DNA from: Micromonosporaceae bacterium
GTDB taxonomy: Bacteria > Actinomycetota > Actinomycetes > Mycobacteriales > Micromonosporaceae
Reading direction: 5' to 3'
DNA: 20,854 nt
NCBI GenBank assembly: GCA_017354595.1
Contig: JAFMQQ010000006.1
Location: 1 to 20,854, forward strand
In this document: one piece after another, positions 7,144 to 14,001 of the stretch
Layout of the letters: the number at the start of each line of letters is the position of its first letter
Position numbering within the stretch: the first letter of the stretch is position 1
Notes under the pieces: generated by a model
The model's database searches: none
Seen by the model: only the letters and a program-made list of their open reading frames with translations
What the model was told of the DNA's origin: nothing
Position numbers and translations under genes: made by a program

Positions 7144-8040
7144 CTACTGCCTCGGGCGTTCGAAGAGCCAGATGATGGTCCCCGGTACCGCCCAGGCCGC
7201 CCGGGCCGCCTCGGGGACCAGGTCCAGCAGCGACCACGGCCACTCGTACCAGCTGGTTACCACGGGATCGACCGGCGGCGAGGGCGCGGGCCGGTCATCA
7301 TCGGCCCCGCGGGGTTCCTCGCAGCGCCGCACCTGCAGCCCGGCCGCGAGCGCGGCGCGAATGAAGTCACCGGCGGTGTGCCGGTAGTTCGGAGTCAGGC
7401 CGGGTTCGCCGTTCGGCCCGAGTGCGTGCGGCCCCGAGCCACGGAAGACGATCTCGTGGTGGGCGTCGGAGATGGCCAGGTGTCCGCCCGGGCGCAGGAC
7501 GCGCGCGAACTCGGCGATCACCGGCGCGAGAGCCGGTACGTGGGTCAGGGCGAGGCCGCAGACCACCAGGTCCACCTGGCCGTCCCGCAGCGGCAACCGG
7601 TGCAGGTCGCCCAGCAGGAACTCGCCGGAGGGTACCCGGGACCGGGCCCGGTCGAGCATCTCCGGTGAACTGTCCACACCCACCACCCGGTGCCCGCGCC
7701 CGGCGAGGTACTCGGCGTACCGTCCGGTGCCGCACGCCGCGTCCAGAGCGTCGCCGGCCGGTAGGGCATCCAGGATCTGGTGCATGACCGGCTCGTCGCT
7801 GTCGAACAGGCTGTTGCGCGGCTCGTCGTAGCTGGCGGCCCAGCGGCGGTACCCGGTGCGCGTGTCGCCGCGGCCGACCAGCACGCCGTCATGCTCGGCC
7901 AGAGCCGCGGTGGCGAGCAGCCGCCGTACCTCGGCCAGCCGTCTGTCCACAAAGGACTGGTCGACGTCACCGGCCCAGCCGCGCAGCAGCGCCAGGCCCT
8001 CAAGGCCGAGCAGGTACGCCAACGGGTGCTGGTAGATCAT
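7144..8040 (-). CDS. class I SAM-dependent methyltransferase
   Basis: A 298-residue protein. The first 80 residues (MIYQHPLAYLLGLEGLALLR and a helical stretch) form an N-terminal extension; the methyltransferase core follows. Motif I is ALDAACGTGRYAEYLAGRG (98-116), followed by VVGVDSSPEM for the SAM ribose acid, LLGDLHRLPLRDGQVDLVV, and FARVLRPGGHLAISDAH. The C-terminal region with tryptophans (WYEWPWSLLD) may shape the substrate pocket. The acceptor is unknown. TAGCTT lies six bases before the ATG, so a leaderless transcript is likely. Downstream, 108 bases separate it from the RHH gene, which has its own promoter. Confidence 0.85.
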   Translation of the reverse strand: MIYQHPLAYLLGLEGLALLRGWAGDVDQSFVDRRLAEVRRLLATAALAEHDGVLVGRGDTRTGYRRWAASYDEPRNSLFDSDEPVMHQILDALPAGDALDAACGTGRYAEYLAGRGHRVVGVDSSPEMLDRARSRVPSGEFLLGDLHRLPLRDGQVDLVVCGLALTHVPALAPVIAEFARVLRPGGHLAISDAHHEIVFRGSGPHALGPNGEPGLTPNYRHTAGDFIRAALAAGLQVRRCEEPRGADDDRPAPSPPVDPVVTSWYEWPWSLLDLVPEAARAAWAVPGTIIWLFERPRQ

Positions 8041-8046
8041 GGTGGG

Positions 8047-8079
8047 AAGCTAGCCCGCCACCGCGTATCGATCCACGCG
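8047..8079 (-). promoter_or_regulatory. putative leaderless promoter of the methyltransferase, with inverted repeat
   Basis: On the minus strand TGGATC (8070-8075) and TAGCTT (8047-8052) are 17 bases apart, and TAGCTT ends six bases before the ATG. A short inverted repeat, CGCGT (8062-8066) and ACGCG (8075-8079), lies over the -35 and spacer and could be an operator. Confidence 0.4.
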
Positions 8080-8082
8080 ATT

Positions 8083-9276
8083 TCAGAACCGGGCGCAGAG
8101 GTACGGCAGCCGCGGCGGGAACAGCACCCGCAGCCGCTGTGCCACCGGCTCCGGTACGCTCCCCCAGCCGAGCAACTCGAACTCCGCCGGATCCGGTGCC
8201 CCGTACACCAGAGCGGAGAGACCGGCGCAGGTGAGCGTCGCATCCGGCTCGGCATTCGGGACCCGGGTCACCTCCAGCCCGTCCGGTGAACCGGCGAGCC
8301 GGTAGGTACCGCCGACCCAGGCGTCGTCGACCACGGTGAGGGTAACCCCCTGCTCGCCGGTCGGCAGGCCGGCGAGCAGTTCCAGCGAGAGTACCCGGGC
8401 CATCGGCGCGGCGTTGGTGGGAAACCGCACCGCCGCCTCGACGTGCACCGTCAGGTCGCTGCCCCACAGCTCCGGCGTGTCATCGGGCGCCACGGTCACC
8501 ACCACCCGGCCAACCTGGTCGGTGTGCCCGGCGAGGAAGCGCAGCAGCAGTGCCCGGCTGGTCGGGCCGGTGGTGAGCAGGTCGGTGCCGTGCAGGGTGC
8601 CGCTGTACTCCTCGATCCGGTACATCAGCCCGCCGGCCGGTACGCTGCCATCGAGCTGGGCGAGCACAAGCCAGTGCGACTCGTTGTCGGCCGCCATCCG
8701 GTCGCGCTCCTCGGGGAAGACGGCGAAGCCGTGCCGGTACTCCAGCAGCCGCAGCGCCAGGTCGCGGTAGCGCTGGTACCCCTCACCGGCCCGCGCCCAG
8801 CTAACCTCGCCGGGAAGCTCCCGGCGCAGCAGGGGACGCAGGCCGGCGGGGGCGAAGGTCGCGGTACGCGGCGACGGCAGGGTGGCGTACCCGAAGCGTT
8901 CGTAGAACGAGGGCCGGAACGGGTAGAGCGTGCTGACCGGGTACCCCTCGTCGCGCATCCGGCCGAGCAGTTCCAGCATCAGCGCCCGCACGTACCCCCG
9001 CCGCCGCGCCAGCGGATGCGAAGCCACACCGGCGATGCCGGCCATCGGGTACACCCGGCCGCGCAGGTTCTGCCGCATCAGGACCGCGGATGCCGTGGCC
9101 CGCGGGCCATCGTCGTCCTCGGCGACCAGACCGACCCGGCCGGCGGCGAATCGCGGGTCGCTGCACAGCCGGGCGAGCTCGTCCGGTTGCATGGGTGACG
9201 CCTTGAACGCGTACGCCCGCAGGAACATGCCTGCGCCGTCCGGCTCCCCGGGCTCGATGTGGCGGATCCGCACCAC
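8083..9276 (-). CDS. Eis-like GNAT N-acetyltransferase
   Basis: A 397-residue protein with the three-part layout of the Eis family: an N-terminal GNAT domain, a second degenerate GNAT domain, and a C-terminal SCP2-like domain (about 290-397). The acetyl-CoA loop is IAGVASHPLARRRGYVRALM (81-100). FYERFGY (124-130) corresponds to the region of the catalytic tyrosine in Eis, and the chain ends in phenylalanine, whose free carboxylate acts as base in M. tuberculosis Eis. Such enzymes acetylate amines, including aminoglycosides in some cases; the substrate here cannot be inferred. The start is one of two adjacent GTG codons (9276 or 9273) after AGGATGAG. It lies 27 bases after the PrmC-like gene, probably in the same transcript. 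Confidence 0.88.
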   Translation of the reverse strand: MVRIRHIEPGEPDGAGMFLRAYAFKASPMQPDELARLCSDPRFAAGRVGLVAEDDDGPRATASAVLMRQNLRGRVYPMAGIAGVASHPLARRRGYVRALMLELLGRMRDEGYPVSTLYPFRPSFYERFGYATLPSPRTATFAPAGLRPLLRRELPGEVSWARAGEGYQRYRDLALRLLEYRHGFAVFPEERDRMAADNESHWLVLAQLDGSVPAGGLMYRIEEYSGTLHGTDLLTTGPTSRALLLRFLAGHTDQVGRVVVTVAPDDTPELWGSDLTVHVEAAVRFPTNAAPMARVLSLELLAGLPTGEQGVTLTVVDDAWVGGTYRLAGSPDGLEVTRVPNAEPDATLTCAGLSALVYGAPDPAEFELLGWGSVPEPVAQRLRVLFPPRLPYLCARF

Positions 9277-9303
9277 CTCATCCTGCCAAAGGCCGGGTGA
9301 GCT

Positions 9304-10071
9304 TCACATCCGCCCGACGATCGCGGTCGCGCCCAGATCCTCGTCACTCTCCACAGTGGGCGAGAGCCCGGCGGCACCGAACAACTCGGCCGCGGCGGCG
9401 GCCTGGTCCTCACCCGTCTCCACCAGCACGTGCCCACCCGGTACCAGCCACTCCCCCGCTCCGGCGGCGACCCGGCGCACCTGGTCCAGCCCGTCCGGTC
9501 CGCCGTCGAGCGCGACCCGCGGCTCGTGCAGCCGGGCCTCGCGCGGCATCAGGTCAACCGCCCCGCTCGGCACGTACGGCACGTTCGCCGCGAGTACCTG
9601 GATGCCACCGCGCAGGGCCGCCGGCAGCGCGCCGTACAGGTCGCCCCGGTACACCCGCCCACCCAGTGGCGCCAGGTTGCGCTCGGCGCAGCGTACCGCC
9701 GCCGGGTCGACATCCGCCGCGTACAGCCGCACACCGGGTACCAGCGCCGCCACCGCGACGCCCACCGCGCCCGAGCCGCAGCAGAGGTCCACAATGGACG
9801 TACCGGTGCAGGCGAGAGCGGCGGCCCGGCGCACCAGCAGCTCGGTGCGCCGGCGCGGGATGAAGACGCCGGGATCGACCGCGACCCGGCGGCCGCAGAA
9901 CTGTGCCCAGCCCACGATGTGTTCCAGCGGCAGCCCGGCCACCCGTTGCTCGACCATGCCGGCCAGGCGGTCCGGATCCGGCGCCGCCTCGACCAACCAA
10001 CGCGCCTCCTCCTCGGCGAAGACGCAGCCCGCCGCGCGCAGCCTGCCGGCGACACCCGCCATGAGGTTCAT
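9304..10071 (-). CDS. putative protein N5-glutamine methyltransferase (PrmC/HemK-like)
   Basis: A 255-residue methyltransferase of the HemK/PrmC family. An N-terminal helical domain (about 1-65) precedes the family block FIPRRRTELLV (70-80). SAM motif I is VDLCCGSGAVGVAVA (94-108), and AADVDPAAVRCAERNL binds the ribose. The substrate motif, NPPY in true PrmC, is N163-V-P-Y166 here, followed by VPSGAVDLMPREARLHEP, a layout I associate with an actinobacterial side branch annotated as putative protein-glutamine methyltransferase. It may therefore not be the release-factor enzyme. The ATG at 10071 (alternative 10062) is 16 bases past the DinB-fold gene, so they form one transcript. Confidence 0.85.
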   Translation of the reverse strand: MNLMAGVAGRLRAAGCVFAEEEARWLVEAAPDPDRLAGMVEQRVAGLPLEHIVGWAQFCGRRVAVDPGVFIPRRRTELLVRRAAALACTGTSIVDLCCGSGAVGVAVAALVPGVRLYAADVDPAAVRCAERNLAPLGGRVYRGDLYGALPAALRGGIQVLAANVPYVPSGAVDLMPREARLHEPRVALDGGPDGLDQVRRVAAGAGEWLVPGGHVLVETGEDQAAAAAELFGAAGLSPTVESDEDLGATAIVGRM

Positions 10072-10087
10072 GTCACCGTCGATCGCC

Positions 10088-10618
10088 TCAGGCACGCACC
10101 GCGACCAGGGTCTGCTCCAGCTGGCGGAGGTGGGCGATGTCGTGGCCGGCGGTCGTCTCGACCAGTACCCGCATGGTCGTCGGCCCACGCTCGCTGTGCA
10201 CGCCCACCCGCTGCCACGCTTCCGGCGCCAGTTGCCGTACCAGCGCCAGGTTGCCCAGCCGCAGTGCGGCGAACGCGTCGAGCAGCTCAGTGAACCCGGG
10301 TCGCGGCAGGCGAGCCCACGCATCCTGGTCGTAGCCGGACAGGGTCGGCGTGTCCTGAGCCAGGATCATCCGCGACCGGTACGCGAAGGCGACCTCGCCG
10401 TCGAAGAGGTGGCCGAGCACCTCGGCCGCCGACCACTCCCCGGGTTCCGGGCGGCGGTTGAGCACCTGCTGCGACAACCCGTCCGTGTACCCGCGCACCG
10501 CCGGTACGGTCGCCTCGAGTACCTCGACCGGGTCCCGCCCGCCCAGCAGCGCGAGCACCTCGCGCTGGTACCCCTGCGGGTCCGCGACCGGGTCGGCGGC
10601 GATGATCCGTTCCTCCAT
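10088..10618 (-). CDS. DinB-superfamily protein
   Basis: A 176-residue protein with the four-helix DinB/YfiT fold. The putative metal ligands are His70 (EVLGHLFDGE), His159 and His163 (AGHDIAHLRQLE), the usual three-histidine spacing. PEPGEWSAAEVLGHL is the standard entry to the first ligand. Members include thiol-dependent transferases and hydrolases; no specific reaction can be given. It has its own well-formed promoter with TTGCCG and TAGCTT 17 bases apart, the latter six bases before the ATG, so the message is likely leaderless. It probably leads the short operon with the PrmC-like and Eis-like genes. Confidence 0.85.
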   Translation of the reverse strand: MEERIIAADPVADPQGYQREVLALLGGRDPVEVLEATVPAVRGYTDGLSQQVLNRRPEPGEWSAAEVLGHLFDGEVAFAYRSRMILAQDTPTLSGYDQDAWARLPRPGFTELLDAFAALRLGNLALVRQLAPEAWQRVGVHSERGPTTMRVLVETTAGHDIAHLRQLEQTLVAVRA

Positions 10619-10624
10619 GGCCGA

Positions 10625-10653
10625 AAGCTAACCGCCACAACCGGCCCCGGCAA
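10625..10653 (-). promoter_or_regulatory. putative leaderless promoter of the DinB-fold gene
   Basis: On the minus strand TTGCCG (10648-10653), a 17-base spacer and TAGCTT (10625-10630), then six bases to the ATG at 10618. This is the best-formed promoter in the window. It lies in the 49-base gap after the antitoxin gene, so the DinB-fold gene need not depend on the TA transcript. Confidence 0.6.
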
Positions 10654-10667
10654 CCGGATTCACCGGG

Positions 10668-11018
10668 TCAAGCGGCGTCGCGCTGCCCCTCCAGTTCCCG
10701 CAGCGCGCGTGTCGCCGCGTCGAGGTGGTGGTGCAGTTCGACCACCGGGTCCGCCGCGGTCTCCGCATCGCGGGCGAGGCCTTCGGCGATCCACAATCGC
10801 ACCAGCGCACTCCACGACATCCGGCGCCGCTGCGCGGCCTCATCGATCTGCGCGAACATCGCCAGGGGTACCCGAAGCGACTTGCCAATCTTCATGTCAC
10901 CATCGGGACGCCCTGCGGGCGCGATCGCCTCGTGGCTGACCCGCGCTCCACCACGGGCGACATCCTCTCCCGCGAGTCTACGGGCGAGCAGCTTCTCGGC
11001 CTTGTTGCTGTTGCTCAT
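10668..11018 (-). CDS. ribbon-helix-helix antitoxin candidate
   Basis: A 116-residue protein. Residues about 43-82 form a ribbon-helix-helix: strand KIGKSLRVPL, helix AMFAQIDEAAQRRR, turn MSWS, helix ALVRLWIAEGLAR. The first 40 residues are polar and probably flexible; the C-terminus is a charged helix (VVELHHHLDAATRALRELEG). The ATG overlaps the toxin stop as ATGA (11015-11018), with GAGGG just upstream, so synthesis is coupled to the upstream gene. In the BrnT/BrnA arrangement the toxin comes first and the DNA-binding antitoxin second, as here. The RHH domain would bind the palindromes in front of the toxin gene. Confidence 0.78.
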   Translation of the reverse strand: MSNSNKAEKLLARRLAGEDVARGGARVSHEAIAPAGRPDGDMKIGKSLRVPLAMFAQIDEAAQRRRMSWSALVRLWIAEGLARDAETAADPVVELHHHLDAATRALRELEGQRDAA

Positions 11019-11302
11019 GATCCACCCTCCTGCCCGAAGGCGTTGCTCCACTTCGCCTTGCCGAGGAACCCGGCATCGAACGCGGCGAACAGCTCCCGAG
11101 CTCCGTCGTCGGGGACTTCCTGCAACCAGATTTCGATCAGCTTTCCTGCGTCTGTGCAAGCCAGGACGGAGAGCATGTCGTCGGCGACAGCCTCCAGCAA
11201 CCGCGGACCTGGTCCGGTCAGCGCCTGGTGAACCTCGGCGGGATCTAGTCCATGGGCGAGGACGCGCTGGTAACCCTCCGGTGTCCACTCGTAGCTCAGC
11301 AC
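11015..11302 (-). CDS. BrnT-like toxin candidate
   Basis: A 95-residue protein starting at a GTG: MLSYEWTPEGYQRVLAHGLD, then PAEVHQALTGPGPRLLEAVA, then an alternating beta part (MLSVLACTDAGKLIEIWLQE) and a helical tail. The opening motif 'W-x-P... HGL/V... EV/EA' and the following beta-sheet resemble the small RelE-fold BrnT group, which cuts RNA; the similarity is weak and read by eye. Size, ATGA overlap with an RHH gene and a palindrome-loaded promoter all fit a type II toxin-antitoxin module. The frame stays open upstream to a GTG at 11542 that overlaps the stop of the methyltransferase gene; I prefer 11302 because TACACT lies seven bases before it. Confidence 0.6.
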   Translation of the reverse strand: MLSYEWTPEGYQRVLAHGLDPAEVHQALTGPGPRLLEAVADDMLSVLACTDAGKLIEIWLQEVPDDGARELFAAFDAGFLGKAKWSNAFGQEGGS

Positions 11303-11542
11303 ATGATCGAGTGTATTACACGTTGTGCACAAACGTGGAGACCTGGGATCAACCAGTCGACCCGGCCACCGTGGCGCGCCAACGATCCGGAGGTCAGAGC
11401 GTCGCGCCACGGTCCCGCTGTGGAGCACCTCGTCGAAGACCTGCGCGAGCTCGTCCGCATCGTCGCTGGCGCCCAGTCTCGTCAGTCTTCGCTGGAGCGC
11501 GATTACCACGGCGTCACGCGTCAAACCGAGCCGGACACTCAC
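11303..11542 (-). other. open frame ahead of the toxin gene, possible N-terminal extension or remnant
   Basis: These 240 bases lie between the methyltransferase stop and the toxin start. The toxin frame is open throughout, from a GTG at 11542 that overlaps the methyltransferase stop as GTGA. The first 45-50 codons have the strong G/C third-position bias of real genes and read as helical (LTRDAVVIALQRRLTRLGAS, ADELAQVFDEVL). The last 30 codons lose that bias and include the promoter palindromes. It could be a decayed small gene, or an N-terminal domain of a 175-residue protein. I do not recognise the sequence. Confidence 0.3.
11310..11332 (-). promoter_or_regulatory. toxin-antitoxin promoter with two abutting palindromes
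   Basis: GTGTATTACAC (11311-11321) is a perfect palindrome around a central base, and TTGTGCACAA (11323-11332) is a perfect 10-bp palindrome one base away. The putative -10 TACACT (11310-11315, minus strand) lies within the first and ends seven bases before the GTG. An RHH antitoxin bound here would block the promoter. Confidence 0.55.
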
Positions 11543-12363
11543 GCCCGGGCGGTGACGATCACATACCCCTTGGGATCGCGCAGCACCGGCTGCCCGGTCT
11601 GGTCGCGCCCGCCCGGGGTGCGCTGTGCGAACAGCGCGCGGGCACCGACCGCCAGGTCCGACTCGACCGCGGCTCGCGCGTAATGCTCCGGCCGTACGCC
11701 GTACAGCGTCAGGCAGGACAGCGCGTACGCGACCACGGGTTCTGCCGACGGGAAGACCAACGCGTTGTCCTGCCGGTGGACGCGTACCTCGCCGAAGACC
11801 TCCCGCACCATCGCCGGCAGGTTGCCGCCGTGCACCCGGTGCGCGTGGGCGCGTGCGTCCAGCCCGTGCGCCGCCAGTACACCCCGGATCAGCTCCCTCG
11901 TGACCGGCAGGTTGTCTTCGACATTCACCACCGCGGCGAACGTCCCTCCACTGTGGAGTACCCGGCGGGCATGCCGGATCGCGGCGAGCGGATCCGCCAC
12001 GTGGTACAGCATGTGCCGGGCGGTGACCACATCGAAGCAGCCGTCGCGCAACGGTAGCGCCGCGGCATCGCCGAGCACCGCCCGGACGCCGGGCACGGTA
12101 CCGAGCCCGGCCAGTACCGCCGCCGAGATGTCCAAGCCGACCAACCTGCCGCGGTGCCCGCGCTCGGCGAGCCGGCGCAGGTACGTGCCGGTGCCCGGCC
12201 CGATATCCAGCAGCGCCGCGGACGCCGGCAGGCCCACCGCCCGGTCGACCGCGGCCTCGATGTCGTGGTCGCGTTCGGAGTACCGGCGATGCGTCTGGAT
12301 CCGGACGCTCAGCGGGTCCAGCGCCTGGTACTCCCGCCGCGCCACGGTTGCCGTGTCGTCCAT
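11539..12363 (-). CDS. class I SAM-dependent methyltransferase (UbiE/Coq5-type core)
   Basis: A 274-residue methyltransferase. Motif I is LLDIGPGTGTYLRRLAERGH (51-70), the acid after strand 2 is in VGLDIS (75-80), motif II is GDAAALPLRDGCFDVVTARH (98-117) and motif III is HARRVLHSGGTFAAVV. The C-terminal region VHGGNLPAMVREVFGEVRVH resembles small-molecule methyltransferases. The acceptor is unknown. The ATG at 12363 has TAAGGT seven bases upstream and no Shine-Dalgarno, suggesting a leaderless message. It is divergent from the epimerase across 72 bases. A perfect TCCACTGTGGA palindrome lies inside at 11947-11957, here in a different reading phase from those in the other genes. Confidence 0.87.
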   Translation of the reverse strand: MDDTATVARREYQALDPLSVRIQTHRRYSERDHDIEAAVDRAVGLPASAALLDIGPGTGTYLRRLAERGHRGRLVGLDISAAVLAGLGTVPGVRAVLGDAAALPLRDGCFDVVTARHMLYHVADPLAAIRHARRVLHSGGTFAAVVNVEDNLPVTRELIRGVLAAHGLDARAHAHRVHGGNLPAMVREVFGEVRVHRQDNALVFPSAEPVVAYALSCLTLYGVRPEHYARAAVESDLAVGARALFAQRTPGGRDQTGQPVLRDPKGYVIVTARA

Positions 12364-12364
12364 C

Positions 12365-12384
12365 ACGCCGACCTTAGCCGGCGT
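12365..12384 (-). promoter_or_regulatory. putative leaderless -10 and inverted repeat before the methyltransferase
   Basis: TAAGGT (12371-12376, minus strand) lies seven bases before the ATG at 12363. It is enclosed by a perfect inverted repeat, ACGCCG (12365-12370) and CGGCGT (12379-12384), so a protein bound there would cover the -10 region and the start. Confidence 0.4.
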
Positions 12385-12435
12385 CACGTCCCATGCGGCT
12401 GCCCCGTCCGGTCGGGCGACTGAGAGGAGCTCACG

Positions 12436-13401
12436 ATGAGGATTTTCGTTGCCGGGGCGACCGGAGCGGTGGGACGTCTGCTCGTCCCGATGCTGGTGGA
12501 GCGGGGGCACCAGGTCGCCGGTACCACGAGATCGCCGGAGAAGGCGGACGGCCTGACGGCTGCGGGAGCGGAGCCGGTCGTGCTGGACGCCCTGGACCGT
12601 GACCGGGTGGTGACCGCGGCCGCCGACTTCAAGCCCGAGGTGATCGTGCACCAGCTGACCGCCATCGGCGCACTCGACATGCGGCGCATCGACCGGGGGT
12701 TCGCGGCCACCAACCGGCTGCGTACCGAAGGTACCGACAACCTGATCGCCGCCGCCCGGGCCAGCGGCGCCCGCCGGCTGGTGGCGCAGAGCTTCGCCGG
12801 CTGGCCGTACGCGCGCACCGGCGGTCCGGTGAAGACCGAGGCCGATCCGCTCGACGAGCACCCGCCGGCCAACGCCCGCCAGACGATCGGCGCGATCAGG
12901 CACCTGGAGCAAGCGGTGACGGCCGCGGCGCCGGTCGAGGGCGTGGTGCTGCGGTACGGCGGCCTCTACGGACCGCACAACGCCCTGGGCCGGTACGCCG
13001 ACCCGGACGGCACGACCCGCGACGGCGACATGCTGGCGATGGTGCGCAAGCGCCGCTTCCCGGTGGTCGGCAGCGGCGCCGGCCACTGGTCGTTCCTGCA
13101 CATCGAGGATGCGGCCCGGGCGGCGGTACTCGCCGCCGAGGGCGGCCCGGCCGGCATTTACAACATTGTGGACGATGAGCCGGTACAGGTACGCGAGTTC
13201 CTCCCGTACCTGGCCCAGGTGCTCGGGGTGAGGTCGCCGATGCGGGTACCGGCCTGGCTGGTGCGGCCGGTGCTGGGCGAGTTCGTGGTGAACATGATGA
13301 CCGACGCGCGCGGTGCATCCAACGCCAAGGCGCGCCGGGACCTGGGCTTCATGCCGGCCTGGCCGACCTGGCGGGAGGGTTTCCGTACCGGACTGGGATG
13401 A
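12436..13401 (+). CDS. NAD(P)-binding epimerase/dehydratase-like protein (atypical extended SDR)
   Basis: A 321-residue Rossmann-fold protein. The nucleotide loop is GATGAVG (7-13), and the domain continues with strands and helices typical of extended short-chain dehydrogenases (VLDALDRDRVVTAAADFKPE; RLVAQSFAGW; VLRYGGLYGP; FLHIEDAARA; GIYNIVDDEP). The usual YxxxK pair is absent: the expected segment reads RQTIGAIRHLEQAV. It may therefore use another residue, or be a binding or sensor protein. GAGAGGAG, spaced seven bases from the ATG, is a good ribosome site. It is divergent from the methyltransferase and ends 32 bases before the convergent kinase gene. Confidence 0.85.
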   Translation: MRIFVAGATGAVGRLLVPMLVERGHQVAGTTRSPEKADGLTAAGAEPVVLDALDRDRVVTAAADFKPEVIVHQLTAIGALDMRRIDRGFAATNRLRTEGTDNLIAAARASGARRLVAQSFAGWPYARTGGPVKTEADPLDEHPPANARQTIGAIRHLEQAVTAAAPVEGVVLRYGGLYGPHNALGRYADPDGTTRDGDMLAMVRKRRFPVVGSGAGHWSFLHIEDAARAAVLAAEGGPAGIYNIVDDEPVQVREFLPYLAQVLGVRSPMRVPAWLVRPVLGEFVVNMMTDARGASNAKARRDLGFMPAWPTWREGFRTGLG

Positions 13402-13433
13402 CGTATGTCCACAATAGACTAGCTGGGCACCGT

Positions 13434-13940
13434 CTACAGTGGACCCTGTATTGGTTGGCCGGCATGGGCGAGGATCCGCGCCACCACCTGGTCCACCGGT
13501 ACCGTGGTCTGCACCTCCAGGGTCGCCACCCGCCGCAGCAACGGCTCGACCGCCTCCCGCAGCCGCAGTACCCGTTCCACCTCCTCCGGCCGCTTGCCGT
13601 ACGGGTTGGTGGTTCTGCTCGCCAGCCGCTGCACGATCACCGGTACCGGCGCGGTGAGCAGCACGATGTGGCCGAACCGGTGCCGGAACCGGCCCTGGTT
13701 CGGGGCGCACCCGGCGAGGAAGAGCAGCTCGGTCTGTTCATCGAGCAGTTGCCGGACCAGGTCCTCGCGCCACAACCAGTCCTGTCCCGGGACTCCGGTG
13801 AGCGTCTCGGCGGGTACCGTCACCGGCTCGCAGAGGCCGCTCTCGTCGGCGTCCACGGCACGGTAGCCGCGCGCCGCCAGCTCCGCGACGACCGTCGACT
13901 TCCCGGTGCCCGACATGCCGGTCAGCAACACCCGCCGCAC
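13434..13940 (-). CDS. P-loop (AAA/shikimate-kinase-like) nucleotide kinase
   Basis: A 168-residue single-domain P-loop protein. Walker A is GMSGTGKST (8-16), right after the first strand MRRVLLT. ARGYRAVDADESG carries the acid pair that follows the second strand in small-molecule kinases. HIVLLTAPVPVIVQRLASRT resembles the LID-proximal part, and the C-terminus is a predicted helix. This is the usual actinobacterial 'AAA family ATPase' of adenylate/shikimate kinase type; the substrate is unknown. The start is a GTG with TAAGGT six bases upstream and no Shine-Dalgarno, again suggesting a leaderless message. It is divergent from the lipoprotein gene. Confidence 0.85.
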   Translation of the reverse strand: MRRVLLTGMSGTGKSTVVAELAARGYRAVDADESGLCEPVTVPAETLTGVPGQDWLWREDLVRQLLDEQTELLFLAGCAPNQGRFRHRFGHIVLLTAPVPVIVQRLASRTTNPYGKRPEEVERVLRLREAVEPLLRRVATLEVQTTVPVDQVVARILAHAGQPIQGPL

Positions 13941-13946
13941 CGGTAC

Positions 13947-13952
13947 ACCTTA
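13947..13952 (-). promoter_or_regulatory. putative leaderless -10 of the kinase gene
   Basis: TAAGGT on the minus strand ends six bases before the GTG at 13940. The same hexamer precedes the methyltransferase at 12363. No strong -35 is seen. Confidence 0.45.
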
Positions 13953-13963
13953 ACGGGTACCCA

Positions 13964-13989
13964 GCGGGAACCGGCCGGGTCGTTCCCGC
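13964..13989. repeat. inverted repeat in the divergent kinase/lipoprotein gap
   Basis: GCGGGAAC (13964-13971) and GTTCCCGC (13982-13989) are perfect 8-bp arms around ten bases. It ends 12 bases before the lipoprotein start, so it may be an operator or form a hairpin in that leader. Confidence 0.4.
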
Positions 13990-14001
13990 GTCGAACCCGG
14001 C

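Noticed and set aside
12364..13710. Upstream extension of the 12363 methyltransferase frame on the minus strand
   Set aside because: It runs antisense through the epimerase and kinase region with no similarity. The methyltransferase clearly starts at 12363.
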